A DNA stretch of 64,000 bases from Begonia masoniana (Eukaryota > Streptophyta > Magnoliopsida > Cucurbitales > Begoniaceae). The position numbers and the translations under genes are program-made. The stretch spans positions 18,440,557-18,504,556 of the forward strand of contig CM039511.1 in NCBI GenBank assembly GCA_022432975.1, read 5' to 3'. Under the pieces are notes generated by a model. That model did no database searches, was not told the DNA's origin, and saw nothing but the letters and a program-made list of their open reading frames with translations. Positions 47,937 to 59,717 of the stretch are shown piece by piece (within the stretch, counting starts at the first letter, position 1; every line of letters starts with the position of its first letter).

Positions 47937-49019
47937 TTTTTTCACATTTTTTCAATGATTTTTAATTTTTAATGTCTATTTAGTTTATGAAATAAAGTGG
48001 CAAAATCGGTTTGGAAAAAAAGGTCCAATACGAATTAGTCTTAAATTTTAACTACACAATCAGCATATCACGAGAAGATGTTCCACGAAATTTTGTGACT
48101 TTTTCACATTTTTTCAATGGTTTGTAATTTTTAATGTCCGTTTAGTTTAGGAAATCAAGTGGCAAAATGAGTTCCCAAAAAAAGATTTGGTACAGATTAG
48201 TCTGAAATTTTAACTACAAAACTAGCATATCACGTGTAACATATCGAATTTTCTCCCAAATCAAGATAATCAAGGGTTTCCAATTATTCAATCTAACCCT
48301 AGTTAGCAGCCAATTAAAAATTTCTCAAATTAATTTATAATATTTGAGCATTAAAACCCTAATTTTAAAATAAAAATATCTCTAAATAATAATTGAAATA
48401 TTAATTCAACCGAAGCTTTAAAACTTAAAATATTAAATATTTTTATCATAAATGCGGAAGTATAACAATTCATAAAACTTTATTTAAGAATTAAAATTCG
48501 ATATAAAAACATAAAAAATCTTTGAAAACCAAAACATACTAATTTAAAACTCTTCCTTCAAACCAAAACATAGTATGAGAATAAACTCAGCAAGCAAAAA
48601 TATGTGCAAGTGTAAAAATTAACATACAATTTTTCCTAATTTTGATTATATACTGGTTGGTACTCATTTCCCAAACAGCATATCACAATAAGATATTCTG
48701 TAAAATTTTGTGACTTTTCCACATTAGTCTGATTGTTTGTAATTTTTAATGTCTATTTAGTTTAAGAAATAAAATGGCAAAATCGGTTCGGGAAAAAAAT
48801 GTATAGTTCGAATTAGTCTGAAATTTTAACTACACATTCAGCATATAAGGAAAAAATGTTCTGCAATGTTTTGTTACTTTTTCACATTTGTCAGAGTGTT
48901 TGTAATTTTTAATGTCCGTTTAATTTAGCAAGTATAATGGAAAAATTAGTTCAGAGAAAAAAAAGTTCATGTCTGGATTAGTTTGAAATTTTAACTACGC
49001 AACTAACTTATCAAGAGAG
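47937..49019. repeat. Tandem repeat of ~150-bp units in an AB-AB arrangement, with an LTR fragment inside
   Basis: Four units: 47937-48098, 48099-48236, about 48677-48877 and 48878-49019. All share ttttcacat, gtaatttttaatgtc, and gaaattttaactac. Units 1 and 3 share gtctatttagttt and aaatcggtt; units 2 and 4 share gtccgttta and agttc. A 440-bp piece at 48236-48676 (tgtaacatatcgaatttt...) interrupts the second unit and resembles part of 60868-61783. Confidence 0.75.
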
Positions 49020-49197
49020 TTTTAGATTCCACCAAATCAAAGAATGGAGAGGCAAGAGAACACAAAGAAGAGTACAAAACTGCACTACACAGGGCTGTCA
49101 CTTTATCCGTTCCACATATATATTCGCCTTCTCAATATGGAACTTTCACCGAGCAGGACGAAGGAGACGAATCCGTCTTATCTCCTCGAGAAAAAGC

Positions 49198-49326
49198 ATG
49201 ATAAGAGAAACTTGGGACAAGTTGATAGAGCGGCTCTTTGATAAGGATGAGTCGGGTCATATGGTCCTTAAAAAATCAAACAAACGAAACGAAACCACGC
49301 GAATTCCTGTACTCATTGGAGATTGA
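49198..49326 (+). CDS. Possible short C-terminal exon, unrecognised
   Basis: Open frame ending at TGA 49324-49326 with protein-like composition (ETWDKLIERLFDKDESGHMV). It looks like the end of a real protein, but I cannot name the family. The frame is open further upstream to about 49165. No partner exon was found. Confidence 0.25.
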   Translation: MIRETWDKLIERLFDKDESGHMVLKKSNKRNETTRIPVLIGD

Positions 49327-50182
49327 AAAAACTTCTTTTAAGGGTAAAAGTAAATTTCATTGATTCATTTCCATATCCATTTTTTTTTAAATCCAGAGTT
49401 TGTATTGCTGTTTGGCTTCTTATTTGAATGTGCATGGAATTGAAACGAACTCTGTTCTTGTAAATTTATGAAGCCTTCTAAAGATCTATATCCGTTAGAT
49501 TGTTGCTTGTGAAAATAGAAGTATATTTTGTGAGATGACTTTCATTTTAAAAGATTGCGTAGTTTCAGGTGGCCTAGAGACTCAACCTAGCCAAACAACC
49601 TACGGTTTAAGTAAATTTCAAACAGTAAATTCTTCACTACTCAGCAGTTGAAGGCTTATAAAAACATCTATGGACATTCAGAACAAATTTTATCCACTTT
49701 TGATGTTATGTACAACTGCATGCATCTTCTGAGAAAACCATTACAGTTGTAGATTATTATAATATACCTTTCGTATTATGCTTGCATCTTTATGTGGCAA
49801 ATCCATTATGCTGCACCAAACTTGCTTCCGTTTCTAATGTATCGACTTATGATCAATATAAATTGATAAAGTATGCAGACTAGTCCAGTATCTTTCATCA
49901 AAAATATAAAATTTGCTAAAAATTCTTATCAGATGAAGCTCTCAAAAAAGAAGTTGAGCATACCAAAAGAAACCGATCATAGTCAATAGTGTATTTTGTG
50001 TTTGAGTGATAGAATCTACATGACACTTGAGGAACAAAAACTCGATTAAACTAAAACAACATGAAAGCATCTTCACTTTGCAACTTTTGATAGTCATTAA
50101 AAAATATTTGTCCTTCAGCATTCTCCTATCAACTTGATTTTACTTAGTTGAATAGCCCTCCCGTTTGGTTCCTCAGCTATCC
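49327..50182. other. AT-rich intergenic stretch, no gene seen
   Basis: No coding frame or repeat recognised. It should be the continuation of the flank interrupted by the gypsy element at 50188. Confidence 0.5.
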
Positions 50183-50187
50183 CTTTA

Positions 50188-52694
50188 TGTGACAGCCCGA
50201 AATCGAACCCGATCGGGGTTCGGGATCGGAGCCATCACTCCGGGACAGATAACAGAAAACGGTGACTATTTTTTTTTTAACAGATCGGTCAAGACAGTGG
50301 ACTTTATACTTTTAAATATTTACAGAGAAATAGAATCGAATGACAGAAAACATGCACTGTCAACGTGAACCCTAAAAACGTAACTCTACAGAGAAGAAGA
50401 AACTACAGTGAATAACAGAACATTTACGGGAAGATAGAGAGTTCTCTGGGATTGGAAGCAAAACAGGTTTCAATAATGGATAACAGAACATAAATTAGCA
50501 TAAGGCTGGCGGAGGAGGGAATGAAATTCTTAAAACATACAAAATACTGTTGGGCGGAAGAGATAAATTGGCGGTGGATGTCGAATAAGACAAAACAAGT
50601 GAACAGTATTCAACGGAAGATGTAAACAGAAACTGTGAATAAACTGGGCGGAGGAGGTGATGACGTCAACCGGAAGAATAGATGACGTCAACCGGAAGAT
50701 ACAGGCATTACCCTGGCGGAAGACTTAGGTGACGTCAGCCGGATGATATAAATAACTGGGCGGATGACTTGGATGACGTTAGCCGGAAGACAGAGTTTTA
50801 AACTGGGCGGAAGACTTATGCTGACGTCAGCCGGAAGACAAATACACTGGGCGGATGACTTGGATGACATCAGCCGGAAGACATAGTTCGGAACTGGGTG
50901 GAAGACTTATGCTGACGTCAACCGGAAGACATGAATACACTGGGCGGATGACTAGATGACGTCAGTCGGGAGACATCGTTTTAAACTGGGCGGAAGATTT
51001 ATGCTGACGTCAACCGGAAGGCATGAATACACTGGGCGGATGGCGTCGAATAAGACAAAATAGCTGACGTCACCAGAAGACATAAATTTTGAAGGCAGAA
51101 TTGAACATCTTTTTAACAGAAAGACATAAAAACAGTGGACATGAAAACAGAAGCATAAAACTTCAAACTTAAGAGACTGATTTAAAAACATAACTTTAAC
51201 ACATGTTTAAAGAAACACGACAAAACCACGGCAGAAACTTAAGAAAATCAAGTTGCATGGACGGCTCTAAAACCAGAAACCATCCATGCACAGGCCAACA
51301 GAAAATATTCCAAACAATTCCAGAATATTCAGAACATGAATTCAACTGTCAAATACAGAGGTTTTAAATATCGACATAGAATCCATACATTGTTTTAAAA
51401 TCTCAAAGACAATACAGAACTTAACATGGATTTCCAGAATTCATTATAACAGAAGTTTTTAAAACCTAAATACAGAACTTCAAAACCTTTCTTTCTCTGG
51501 ACAGATTTATGTCTAGCTGCCACAAACACACCCCATGAGCTCGACCCGCCAACTACATCAGATCATCATCAGCTTGAGGCACAAAGTCCTCGTTTACAGA
51601 ATCCGTACCTACAACAGGGAGTTCAACTATGAGCCTAGAGCTCAGTAAGAACATATCAGAAAATGCAGTGATGCATATGCCATGCATGAATCTTTTTAGA
51701 AATACAGTGACATTACAGAACATTACTTTTATCTGTCAGAAAGTGGGGCTTATAGGAAAAACAGGCATAACAGAAGTGCACTAAAGACACTAAAAATTCA
51801 GAAACAGAACACCAGTTCCCGTCCCACACTTAACCAGTACATTACAGACAGTCAGATTTTATCTTTCTTCACTTCAAAACAGGTGCAGAATACATTTTTG
51901 CATGAGTTTTTGGGAAAAACGTGTATGCATGGACTTTCTCAGTGCTTAAACTTAAACAGCATGCAACAGAAATGACAGAACAAACTGTGAAGTAGAACAT
52001 TTACAACTCAGAACATAAACTATACCATTTCTACCCAAGACAACCCGACAGAACATAAAACCTACCTAGTACCTACGTGATGTAGGGCCTTAAGAGCCAA
52101 CCTATCGGGTATGAACTTACCTGTTTGCAGCGGTGTCAGATGCTCGAATGTCCCTGGAATGCTCGGATCTGTTGCTGAAACGTAGAGAAGTTAAACAAGC
52201 TGCAAAAGCTAGCAAATAACTTGAAAGCTTATGCAGTATACTCCATTCAGACTTGTAGAAAACAACGGATGTGTTTCCATACAAAAACCGAGAGCTTTCT
52301 CCCAACTATCTTAACCTAAAACTTCAACAAAAACCCATAGTTTTTGTTTGTCCAAATGTGCTAGCATTAGAAGATGTTTACCTTAGCGGAGGATCAGGAA
52401 GGAAATCTGAGGAGATCGAAGTAACTTCGATGGTTGCTTGTCGACAGGGTGAGAGAATGCCGAGAGGAGAAAAGAGAGAGAGAGAGCAGAGAAGAGAAGT
52501 GAAGAGGGTTTCACGTAGGAGGAAGAACTTAACTTCTTCATCAAGTTGCCAAATGTCACTCAACCATTGGCTTTCTCCCACCAACCTTAATTTCTGTCCA
52601 ATTTACCCTTCCATTGATTTCTAACCAAATAGTTTTGTTTTGGTTGAACATAATTTGGTTTTCCACTAAACATTCCCACAATTTCACCAAAACA
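50188..52694 (-). repeat. 3' LTR (start missing)
   Basis: Near-identical to 53248-55745. Contains an array at 50640-51080 with about eight exact tgacgtca octamers and variants, alternating with gggcgga(t/a)gact and ccggaagac. Contains the shared block ctatgagcctagagctcagtaag (51627). Confidence 0.93.
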
Positions 52695-53085
52695 ATCCCT
52701 CCCAGCTTAAAGCCACGGTAGTGGACTGCACTGTGTCCCACCAAAATCTCGCACTTTCGGTGAGATAGAACGTGGCGCAAATAACTTTTTTGTTGTCTTC
52801 CACTTCTGCATAACTGAACATCTTCTCCATTGTTCGAATCCAGGTTTCAGCACGAGTCGGGTCTGTAGACAGTCCATCAAATGAAGGCGGCTGGAGTCGC
52901 CGGAACCTATCTCCACTGTTGTCACGCGGGGCATTAGCATGATTGTTGTTTCCGTGGTTATTGTTTCTGTCATCCTCTCTGGCCATCATGCGTTCCACCA
53001 TACGGGACTGCACCCCTACCAGCTCAGTTAATCGGTCTATTGCCCTGGCACTGTCACTAGCTTCTTCCTGATGTCCTCTCACCAT
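52695..53085 (-). pseudogene. Gypsy gag fragment
   Basis: Reads MVRGHQEEASDSARAIDRL, an Asn/His-rich linker, RFRRLQPPSFDGLSTDP, WIRTMEKMFSYAEV and FYLTESARFWWDTVQ: the start of the retrotransposon gag capsid domain. It ends abruptly in LTR sequence at 52694. Confidence 0.9.
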
Positions 53086-53232
53086 TTCTAAGAAATCCTA
53101 TAAGCAGAATAACCTAACTTAATAAACAGAAACTTTTTACAGAAACTTAAGCACTTACAGTTGGTGGAGCGATCTCACGTGGCAGGTTGTGCAACCAGAC
53201 ATTTCACAGAATCGGTTTTAAAACCGTGTCCC

Positions 53233-53243
53233 CTCTGATACCA
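53233..53243 (-). other. Primer binding site, initiator tRNA-Met
   Basis: ctctgatacca (tggtatcagag on the minus strand), four bases from the 5' LTR end. It fixes the orientation of the element. Confidence 0.88.
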
Positions 53244-53247
53244 CAAC

Positions 53248-55828
53248 TGTGATAGCTCGAAATCGAACCCGATCGGGGTTCGGGATTGGAGCCATCACTC
53301 CGGGACAGATAACAGGAAACGGTGACTATTTTTTTTTAACAGATCGGTCAAGACAGTGGACTTTATACTTTTAAATATTTACAGAGAAATAGAATCGAAT
53401 GACAGGAAACATGCACTGTCAACGTGAACCCTAAAAACGTAACTCTACAGAGAGGAAGAAACTACAGTGAATAACAGAACATTTACGGGAAGAGAGAGAG
53501 TTCTCTGGGATTGGAAGCAAAACAAGTTTCAATAATGGATAACAGAACAGAAATTAGCATAAGGCTGGCGGAGGAGGGAATGAAATTCTTAAAACATATA
53601 AAATACTGTTGGGCGGAAGAGATAAATTGGCGGTGGATGTCGAATAAGACAAAACAAGTGAACAGTGTTCAACGGAAGATGTAAACAGAAACTGTGAATA
53701 AACTGGGCGGAGGAGGTGATGACGTCAGCCGGAAGAATAGATGACGTCAACCGGAAGATACAGGCATTACCCTGGCGAAAGACTTAGGTGACGTCAGCCG
53801 GATGATATAAATAACTGGGCGGATGACTTGGATGACGTCAGCCGGAAGACAGAGTTTTAAACTGGGCGGAAGCCTTATGCTGACGTCAGCCGGAAGACAA
53901 ATACACTGGGCGGATGACTTGGATGACGTCACCCGGAAGACATAGTTTGGAACTGGGCGGAAGACTTATGCTGACATCAACCGGAAGACATGAATACACT
54001 AGGCGGATGACTAGATGATGTCAGCCGGAAGACATCGTTTTAAACTGGGCGGAAGATTTATGCTGACGTCAACCGGAAGGCATGAATACACTGGGCGGAT
54101 GACGTCGAATAAGACAAAATAGCTGACGTCACCAGAAGACATAAATTTTGAAGGCAGAATTGAACATCTTTTTAACAGAAAGACATAAAAACAGTGGACA
54201 TGAAAACAGAAGCATAAAACTTCAAACTTAAGAGACTGATTTAAAAACATAACTTTAACACATGTTTAAAGAAACACGACAAAACCACGGCAGAAACTTA
54301 AGAAAATCAAGTTGCATGGACGGCTCTAAAACCAGAAACCATCCATGCACAGGCCAACAGAAAATATTCCAAACAATTCCAGAATATTCAGAACATGAAT
54401 TCAACTGTCAAATACAGAGGTTTTAAATATCGACATAGAATCCATACATTGTTTTAAAATCTCAAAGACAGTACAGAACTTAACATGGATTTCCAGAATT
54501 CATTATAACAGAAGTTTTTAAAACCTAAATACAGAACTTCAAAACCTTTCTTTCTCTGGACAGATTTATGTCTAGCTGCCACAAACACAACCCATGAGCT
54601 CGACCTGCCAACTACATCAGATCATCATCAGCTTGAGGCACAAAGTCCTCGTTTATAGGATCCGTACCTACAACAGGGAGTTCAACTATGAGCCTAGAGC
54701 TCAGTAAGAACATATCAGAAAATGCAGTGATGCATATGCCATGCATGAACCTTTTCAGAAATACAGTGACATTACAGAACATTACTTTTATCTGTCAGAA
54801 AGTGGGGCTTATAGGAAAAACAGGCGTAACAGAAGTGCACTAAAGACACTAAAAATTCAGAAACAGAACACCAGTTCCCGTCCCACACTTAACCAGTACA
54901 TTACAGACAGTCAGATTTTATCTTTCTTCACTTCAAAACAGGTGCAGAATACATTTTTGCATGAGCTTTTGGGAAAAACGTGTATGCATGGACTTTCTCA
55001 GTGCTTAAACTTAAACAGCATGCAACAGAAATGACAGAACAAACTGTGAAGCAGAACATTTACAACTCAGAACATAAACTATACCATTTCTACCCAAGAC
55101 AACCCGACAGAACATAAAACCTACCTAGTACCTCCGTGATGTAGGGCCTTAAGGGCCAACCTATCGGGTATGAACTTACCTGTTTGCAGTGGTGTCAGAT
55201 GCTCGAATGTCCCTGGAATGCTCGGATCTGTTGCTGAAACATAGAGAAGTTAAACAAGCTGCAAAAGCTAGCAAATAACTTGAAAGCTTATGCAGTATAC
55301 TCCATTCAGACTTGTAGAAAACAACGGATGTGTTTCCATACAAAAACCGAGAGCTTTCTCCCAACTATCTTAACCTAAAACTTCAACAAAAACCCATAGT
55401 TTTTGTTTGTCCAAATGTGCTAGCATTAGAAGATGTTTACCTTAGCGGAGGATCAGGAAGGAAATCTGAGGAGATCGAAGTAACTTCGATGGTTGCTTGT
55501 CGACAGGGTGAGAGAATGCCGAGAGGAGAAAAGAGAGAGAGAGCAGAGAAGAGAAGTGAAGAGGGTTTCACGTAGGAGGAAGAACTTAACTTCTTCATCA
55601 AGTTGCCAAATGTCACTCAACCATTGGCTTTCTCCCACCAACCTTAATTTCTGTCCAATTTACCCTTCCATTGATTTCTAACCAAATAGTTTTGTTTTGG
55701 TTGAACATAATTTGGTTTTCCACTAAACATTCCCATAATTTCACCAAAACATACATTATTAATGTAAAATTAATCCCGTTCGATAATTTAAGGGATAATT
55801 TCCCCGGCCAAAAATGCCGGGCGTTACA
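53248..55828 (-). repeat. 5' LTR of the gypsy element
   Basis: 2,581 bp, TGTAACGCCCGGC...CTATCACA on the minus strand. Full length, including the tgacgtca array (53700-54140). Confidence 0.93.
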
Positions 55829-55944
55829 CTTTATCTGTTAGTAAAATTGTTCCCCACAACTCAACAACGATAATTACTTATAAAGCTAAATATAATTGGA
55901 TGTTGCCTGGATCAAACAAGAGATGTCAACGAGAGAGAAGTTAC

Positions 55945-56524
55945 CTGCTTCTCAGACAGTCCGATTGCTTTCAAATCATCAAGCTGCCAAATGAAATTAG
56001 CATCTTCACATACCCTCAATGAAAAAAATAAATAAATGGCATCACACTCACACTTTTAAACGGCTCCGGAGAAGCATCACGGAATTCAATAATTGCTGTT
56101 ACTCTCTTCTCCCCAATGCTCTGAGTGAAGAATGTCAAATGTCAATCATTCAATATGATCTAGAGTTGTCTGATTTCTTGAAACAAAAAATGCTCTGATT
56201 ACTTACCTTCAATTTTTTAAGTTCTTCCCTAAATAAAGATTGGAGAGAAGAACTCGTTAGGCTTTCGAAGAAAAAATAAATACAGGTAAAAGTATGCAAT
56301 TGGATTGATCATTGTAGATATATTCTACATTTCAGATAAAACCCGTAATTTTTTCTTTTGGATATTCATATCATTTTTCTTGCCAGAATGTGATATCCAT
56401 TTACCAGGACAAAAATACAATGAAAAACTTCAGCACTATTTACAAAAATATTTTCATTGTCAAAAGTTTTAACTTACTAGTCTGCGGTATTTAGAAATTT
56501 CAGATAGTCTTCATCAAGGGAATT
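55945..56524 (-). pseudogene. KIN-10/KIF22-like kinesin, C-terminal helix-hairpin-helix exons
   Basis: Four short exons: 56524-56478 (NSLDEDYLKFLNTAD), 56228-56207 (EELKKLK), 56120-56054 (SIGEKRVTAIIEFRDASPEP), 55983-55945 (LDDLKAIGLSEKQ), each with AG acceptor and GT donor. The assembled peptide is the DNA-binding HhH tail found in plant chromokinesins of the KIF22 type. Two problems: joining exons 1 and 2 makes TA|G, a stop, and joining exons 3 and 4 makes ACT TGA, as if two bases were lost at the acceptor. The motor domain is not in the window. The gypsy element at 50188-55828 lies on the downstream side. Confidence 0.7.
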
Positions 56525-57419
56525 CTGGAAATAAAAAAGAATAATTGAATTAAATTAAACTTGATACGTTGAGTAAATACACTAAATCAAATTTTAACCC
56601 TGTAACCCTTTAACTATGAGAGCTTAATCCTGATATATTTGATTAGGATTTTTCACTCTCTAGTAAAGTGGTACAGTTTAATTTTGTTTGTGTATTTTAC
56701 CTCAACGTAGCCAAGTTTACTTAATTCAATTATTCTTTTTTTTTCCAGAATTCCTTGAGGAAAGACTATCTGAAATTTCTAAATCCCGCAGACTAGTAGT
56801 AAACCTTGACAATGAAAATTTTTTGTAAATAGTGCTGAAGTTTTTTCATTGTATTTGGTCCTGTAAATGATATCACATTCCCGGCAAGAAAAAGGAGATA
56901 ATATCCAAAATAAAAAATTACGGTTTTATCTGAAATTGTAGATATATCTACAATGATCAATCCAATTGCATACTTTTCCTGTATTTATTTTTTCCTCGAA
57001 GCCTAACGAGTCTCTTCTCTCCAATCTTTATTTAGGGAAGAACTTAAAAATTGAAGGGAAGTAATCGGCCTTTTGTTTCCAGAATCAGACAACTCTAGAT
57101 CTATTGAATGACTTGACATTTAACAGTCTTCACTCAAGCATTGGGGAGAAAGAGAGTAACAGCATTTTGAAATTCCCGATCTTCTCCGGAGCCGTTACAA
57201 GTGTGGAGTGTGATGCCTTTATTTATTTTTTTTCATTGAGGGTATGTGAAGATGCTAATTTCATTTGGCAGCTTGAGATTTGAAACATCGGACTGTCTGA
57301 GAAGCAGGTAACGTCTCTCTCGTTGACACGCTTGTTTGATCCATGCAACTCCAATTATATTTAGCTTTATAAGTACTTATCGTTTTTGAGTTGTGGGGAC
57401 ATTTTTACTAACGATAAAG

Positions 57420-58502
57420 TGTAACGCCCGGCATTTTTGGCCGGGAAGTATCTCTTAAATTATCGAACGGCTTAAATTTTACATATATGTATGTTTTGGT
57501 GAAATTATGGGAATGTTTTTTGGCAAACCAAATTATGTTCAAACAAAACAAACATTGGGTTAGAAATCAATGAAGGGTAACTTTGGCAGAAATTAAGTGG
57601 GTGGGAGAAAGCCAATGGTTGAGTTACATTTGGCAACTTGATGAGAAGTTAAGTTCTCCCTCCTACAGGTGAAACCGCTCTTCACTCTCTTCTCTGCTCT
57701 CTCTCTCTTTTCTCCTCTCGCATTCTTCTCACCCTGTCGCCCGCAACCATCGCAAGTTACCTTCGTCTCCTCAGCTTTCCTTCCTGATTCCTCCGCTAAG
57801 GTAAACATCTTCTAATGCTAGCACATTTGTACAAACAAAAACTATGGTTTTTTGTTGAGTTTTAGGTTAAGATATTCTGGGAGAAAGCCCGGTTTTTGTA
57901 TGGAAACACATCCGTTTGTTTTTTCGTACAAGTCGAATGGAGTATACTGCATAAGCTCAGTATGTGGCAGCTTTGGCAGCTTGTTTTAACTTCTCTATGT
58001 TCAGCACAGATCCGAGCATTCCGACATTCGAGCATCTGACACCACTGCAAGACAGGTAATTCATACCTAGGTTTGGCCCTTAAGGCCCTACATCACGAGG
58101 TACTAGGTAGGTTTTTATGTTCTGTCGTTTGTCTTGGGTAGAAATGGTAAGTTTTTATGTTCTAGTTGTTAAATGTTCTCTTCACAGTTTGTTTTCTGTC
58201 TTTCTGTTGCATGCTGTTTAAGTTTACGCACTGGAAAGTCCATGCATACCGTTTTTCCCAAAACTCATGCAAAATGTATTCTGCACCTGTTTGAAAGTGA
58301 AGAACGATAAAATCTGACTGTCTGAATGTACTGGGTTAATTGTGGAGGGAACTGGTGTCTCTTTTTCTAATTGTTTAGTGTCTTAGTGCCTTCGGTACCT
58401 GTTTTTCCTATATCCCCCTTTCCTGACAGATACAGAATGTTCTGTAATGTCACTGTATTTCTGAAAAGGTTCATGCATGGCATATGCATCAACTGCATTT
58501 TC
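57420..58502 (+). repeat. Mirror copy of the gypsy LTR start
   Basis: Begins TGTAACGCCCGGC after taaag, the mirrored target-site copy. It follows the minus-strand LTR 55828-54717 in reverse. It stops at the N gap. Most likely the second arm of the palindrome, not an independent insertion. Confidence 0.85.
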
Positions 58503-58602
58503 NNNNNNNNNNNNNNNNNNNNNNNNNNNNNNNNNNNNNNNNNNNNNNNNNNNNNNNNNNNNNNNNNNNNNNNNNNNNNNNNNNNNNNNNNNNNNNNNNN
58601 NN
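58503..58602. other. Assembly gap, 100 N
   Basis: Exactly 100 N, the conventional placeholder for a gap of unknown size. Linkage between the two sides rests on scaffolding. Confidence 0.98.
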
Positions 58603-59690
58603 TTAAAAATGCCACTTTGTGAACTCTCTTTGTGGTGCTAGGATCCACGGGAACGTAATTGCAGTTCAAAACAATTCCTGAAACGCCCAGTAAGATGGTC
58701 CTTCTGTTGTTTTAGAAAAAGGAAAGCGAATCGAGCAGCAGCAGCTCAGAGTCCGATGGAATTCTGAGAGACAATGTAAGCTCAGAGGAAAAAAATCTTT
58801 TCCAATTGTTTTATGAGACAAGCATTGAAAACGTTCACCGATTGTTTAGTTTTCAATGCCTGTAAATCATCAATCGTCTGTTTAGGATGGCTAATATTAT
58901 TATTTTCTGTAGAAGGCTCTATCAAAAAATTGTACTGCTGTCTGTTTCTAAACAAGGACAGACTCCGATGATAGTTATAGGGTGATTCAGATGAGGATAT
59001 AGTGATATTACTGTGAAGAAGGTATTGGTACCCATTTTTTATTATGTAGGAATTGAGAGTGTTCTGATGTATAATACGGTATTTGTTACCCATTATGTTC
59101 TGCCATGTGGCTATGTCTCTTGCCCAATTTTAAATCAACCTCTATCCATAAAATCCGTTTTCAAAACTTTCCCTGAGCATGTGAGGCCTCTGATACCAAT
59201 ACAGGAATGGTCACAATTTTGTGTTAATTCAACTAACCAATTGAACACTTGCAAACAACTCTTACTTGATAAAAATATAAATACAAATAGTTTCGCAAGC
59301 ATCGGGTTCTGTTATCTTCGTTCAAACTAAAATCTTAAAGAACTAGACGTGTCCAAAACTCCATTCCCCTCTAACTCCATTATTTAGTACTTAATTCAAC
59401 TAGAAACTACTCTTGATTCAATTATAAAACACTCATAACATTTAACTTCAATTACCTTTATTACTACATTATTTTCCTTCTAACAACCTTTTACGGACAA
59501 GTTGTTGTTAGTCTACTTGCTTCGCTTGTTTTTTTTAATTCCTATTGATAGTTTGTCTTTTTTTATTATGCATATTTTTTTTTTTCTATTGAGATTTGTT
59601 ATAGGTTCAGTCAGCCAGCAATTGCTAAACAAAAGCCACATTGAGTTCCTTATGCTCTTCTGTCTTTCCCTTTCACACACACCACAACCA

Positions 59691-59717
59691 CCACACACAC
59701 ACACACACACACACACA
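59691..59717. repeat. (CA)n microsatellite
   Basis: About 13 CA units, probably within a nucleolin-like intron. Confidence 0.95.

Larger units (their letters stand above)
50188..55828 (-). mobile_element. Gypsy element with two long LTRs and a gutted interior
   Basis: Flanked by perfect 5-bp copies cttta (50183-50187, 55829-55833). On the minus strand: 5' LTR 55828-53248, initiator-Met primer site, gag fragment, then directly the 3' LTR (52694-50188), which lacks its first roughly 85-95 bp. Protease, RT, RNase H and integrase are gone. The gag type (PF03732-like) and LTR length suggest a Tekay/Del-like chromovirus; lineage is inference. The two LTRs are nearly identical, so insertion was recent. 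Confidence 0.92.
54717..58502. repeat. Large fold-back palindrome without spacer, probably an assembly artefact
   Basis: Sequence to the right of about 56636 is a noisy reverse complement of sequence to its left, through the kinesin exons, the target-site copy and about 1.1 kb of the gypsy LTR, up to the N gap. Differences are mainly single-base indels and substitutions spread evenly (for example gatgttgcctgg against gagttgcatgg). Confidence 0.9.

Noticed and set aside
54717..58502. Large inverted repeat as a natural hairpin element or regulatory palindrome
   Set aside because: No spacer, one-sided indel noise and direct contact with the 100-N gap point to a fold-back read; kept as a finding but not as biology.
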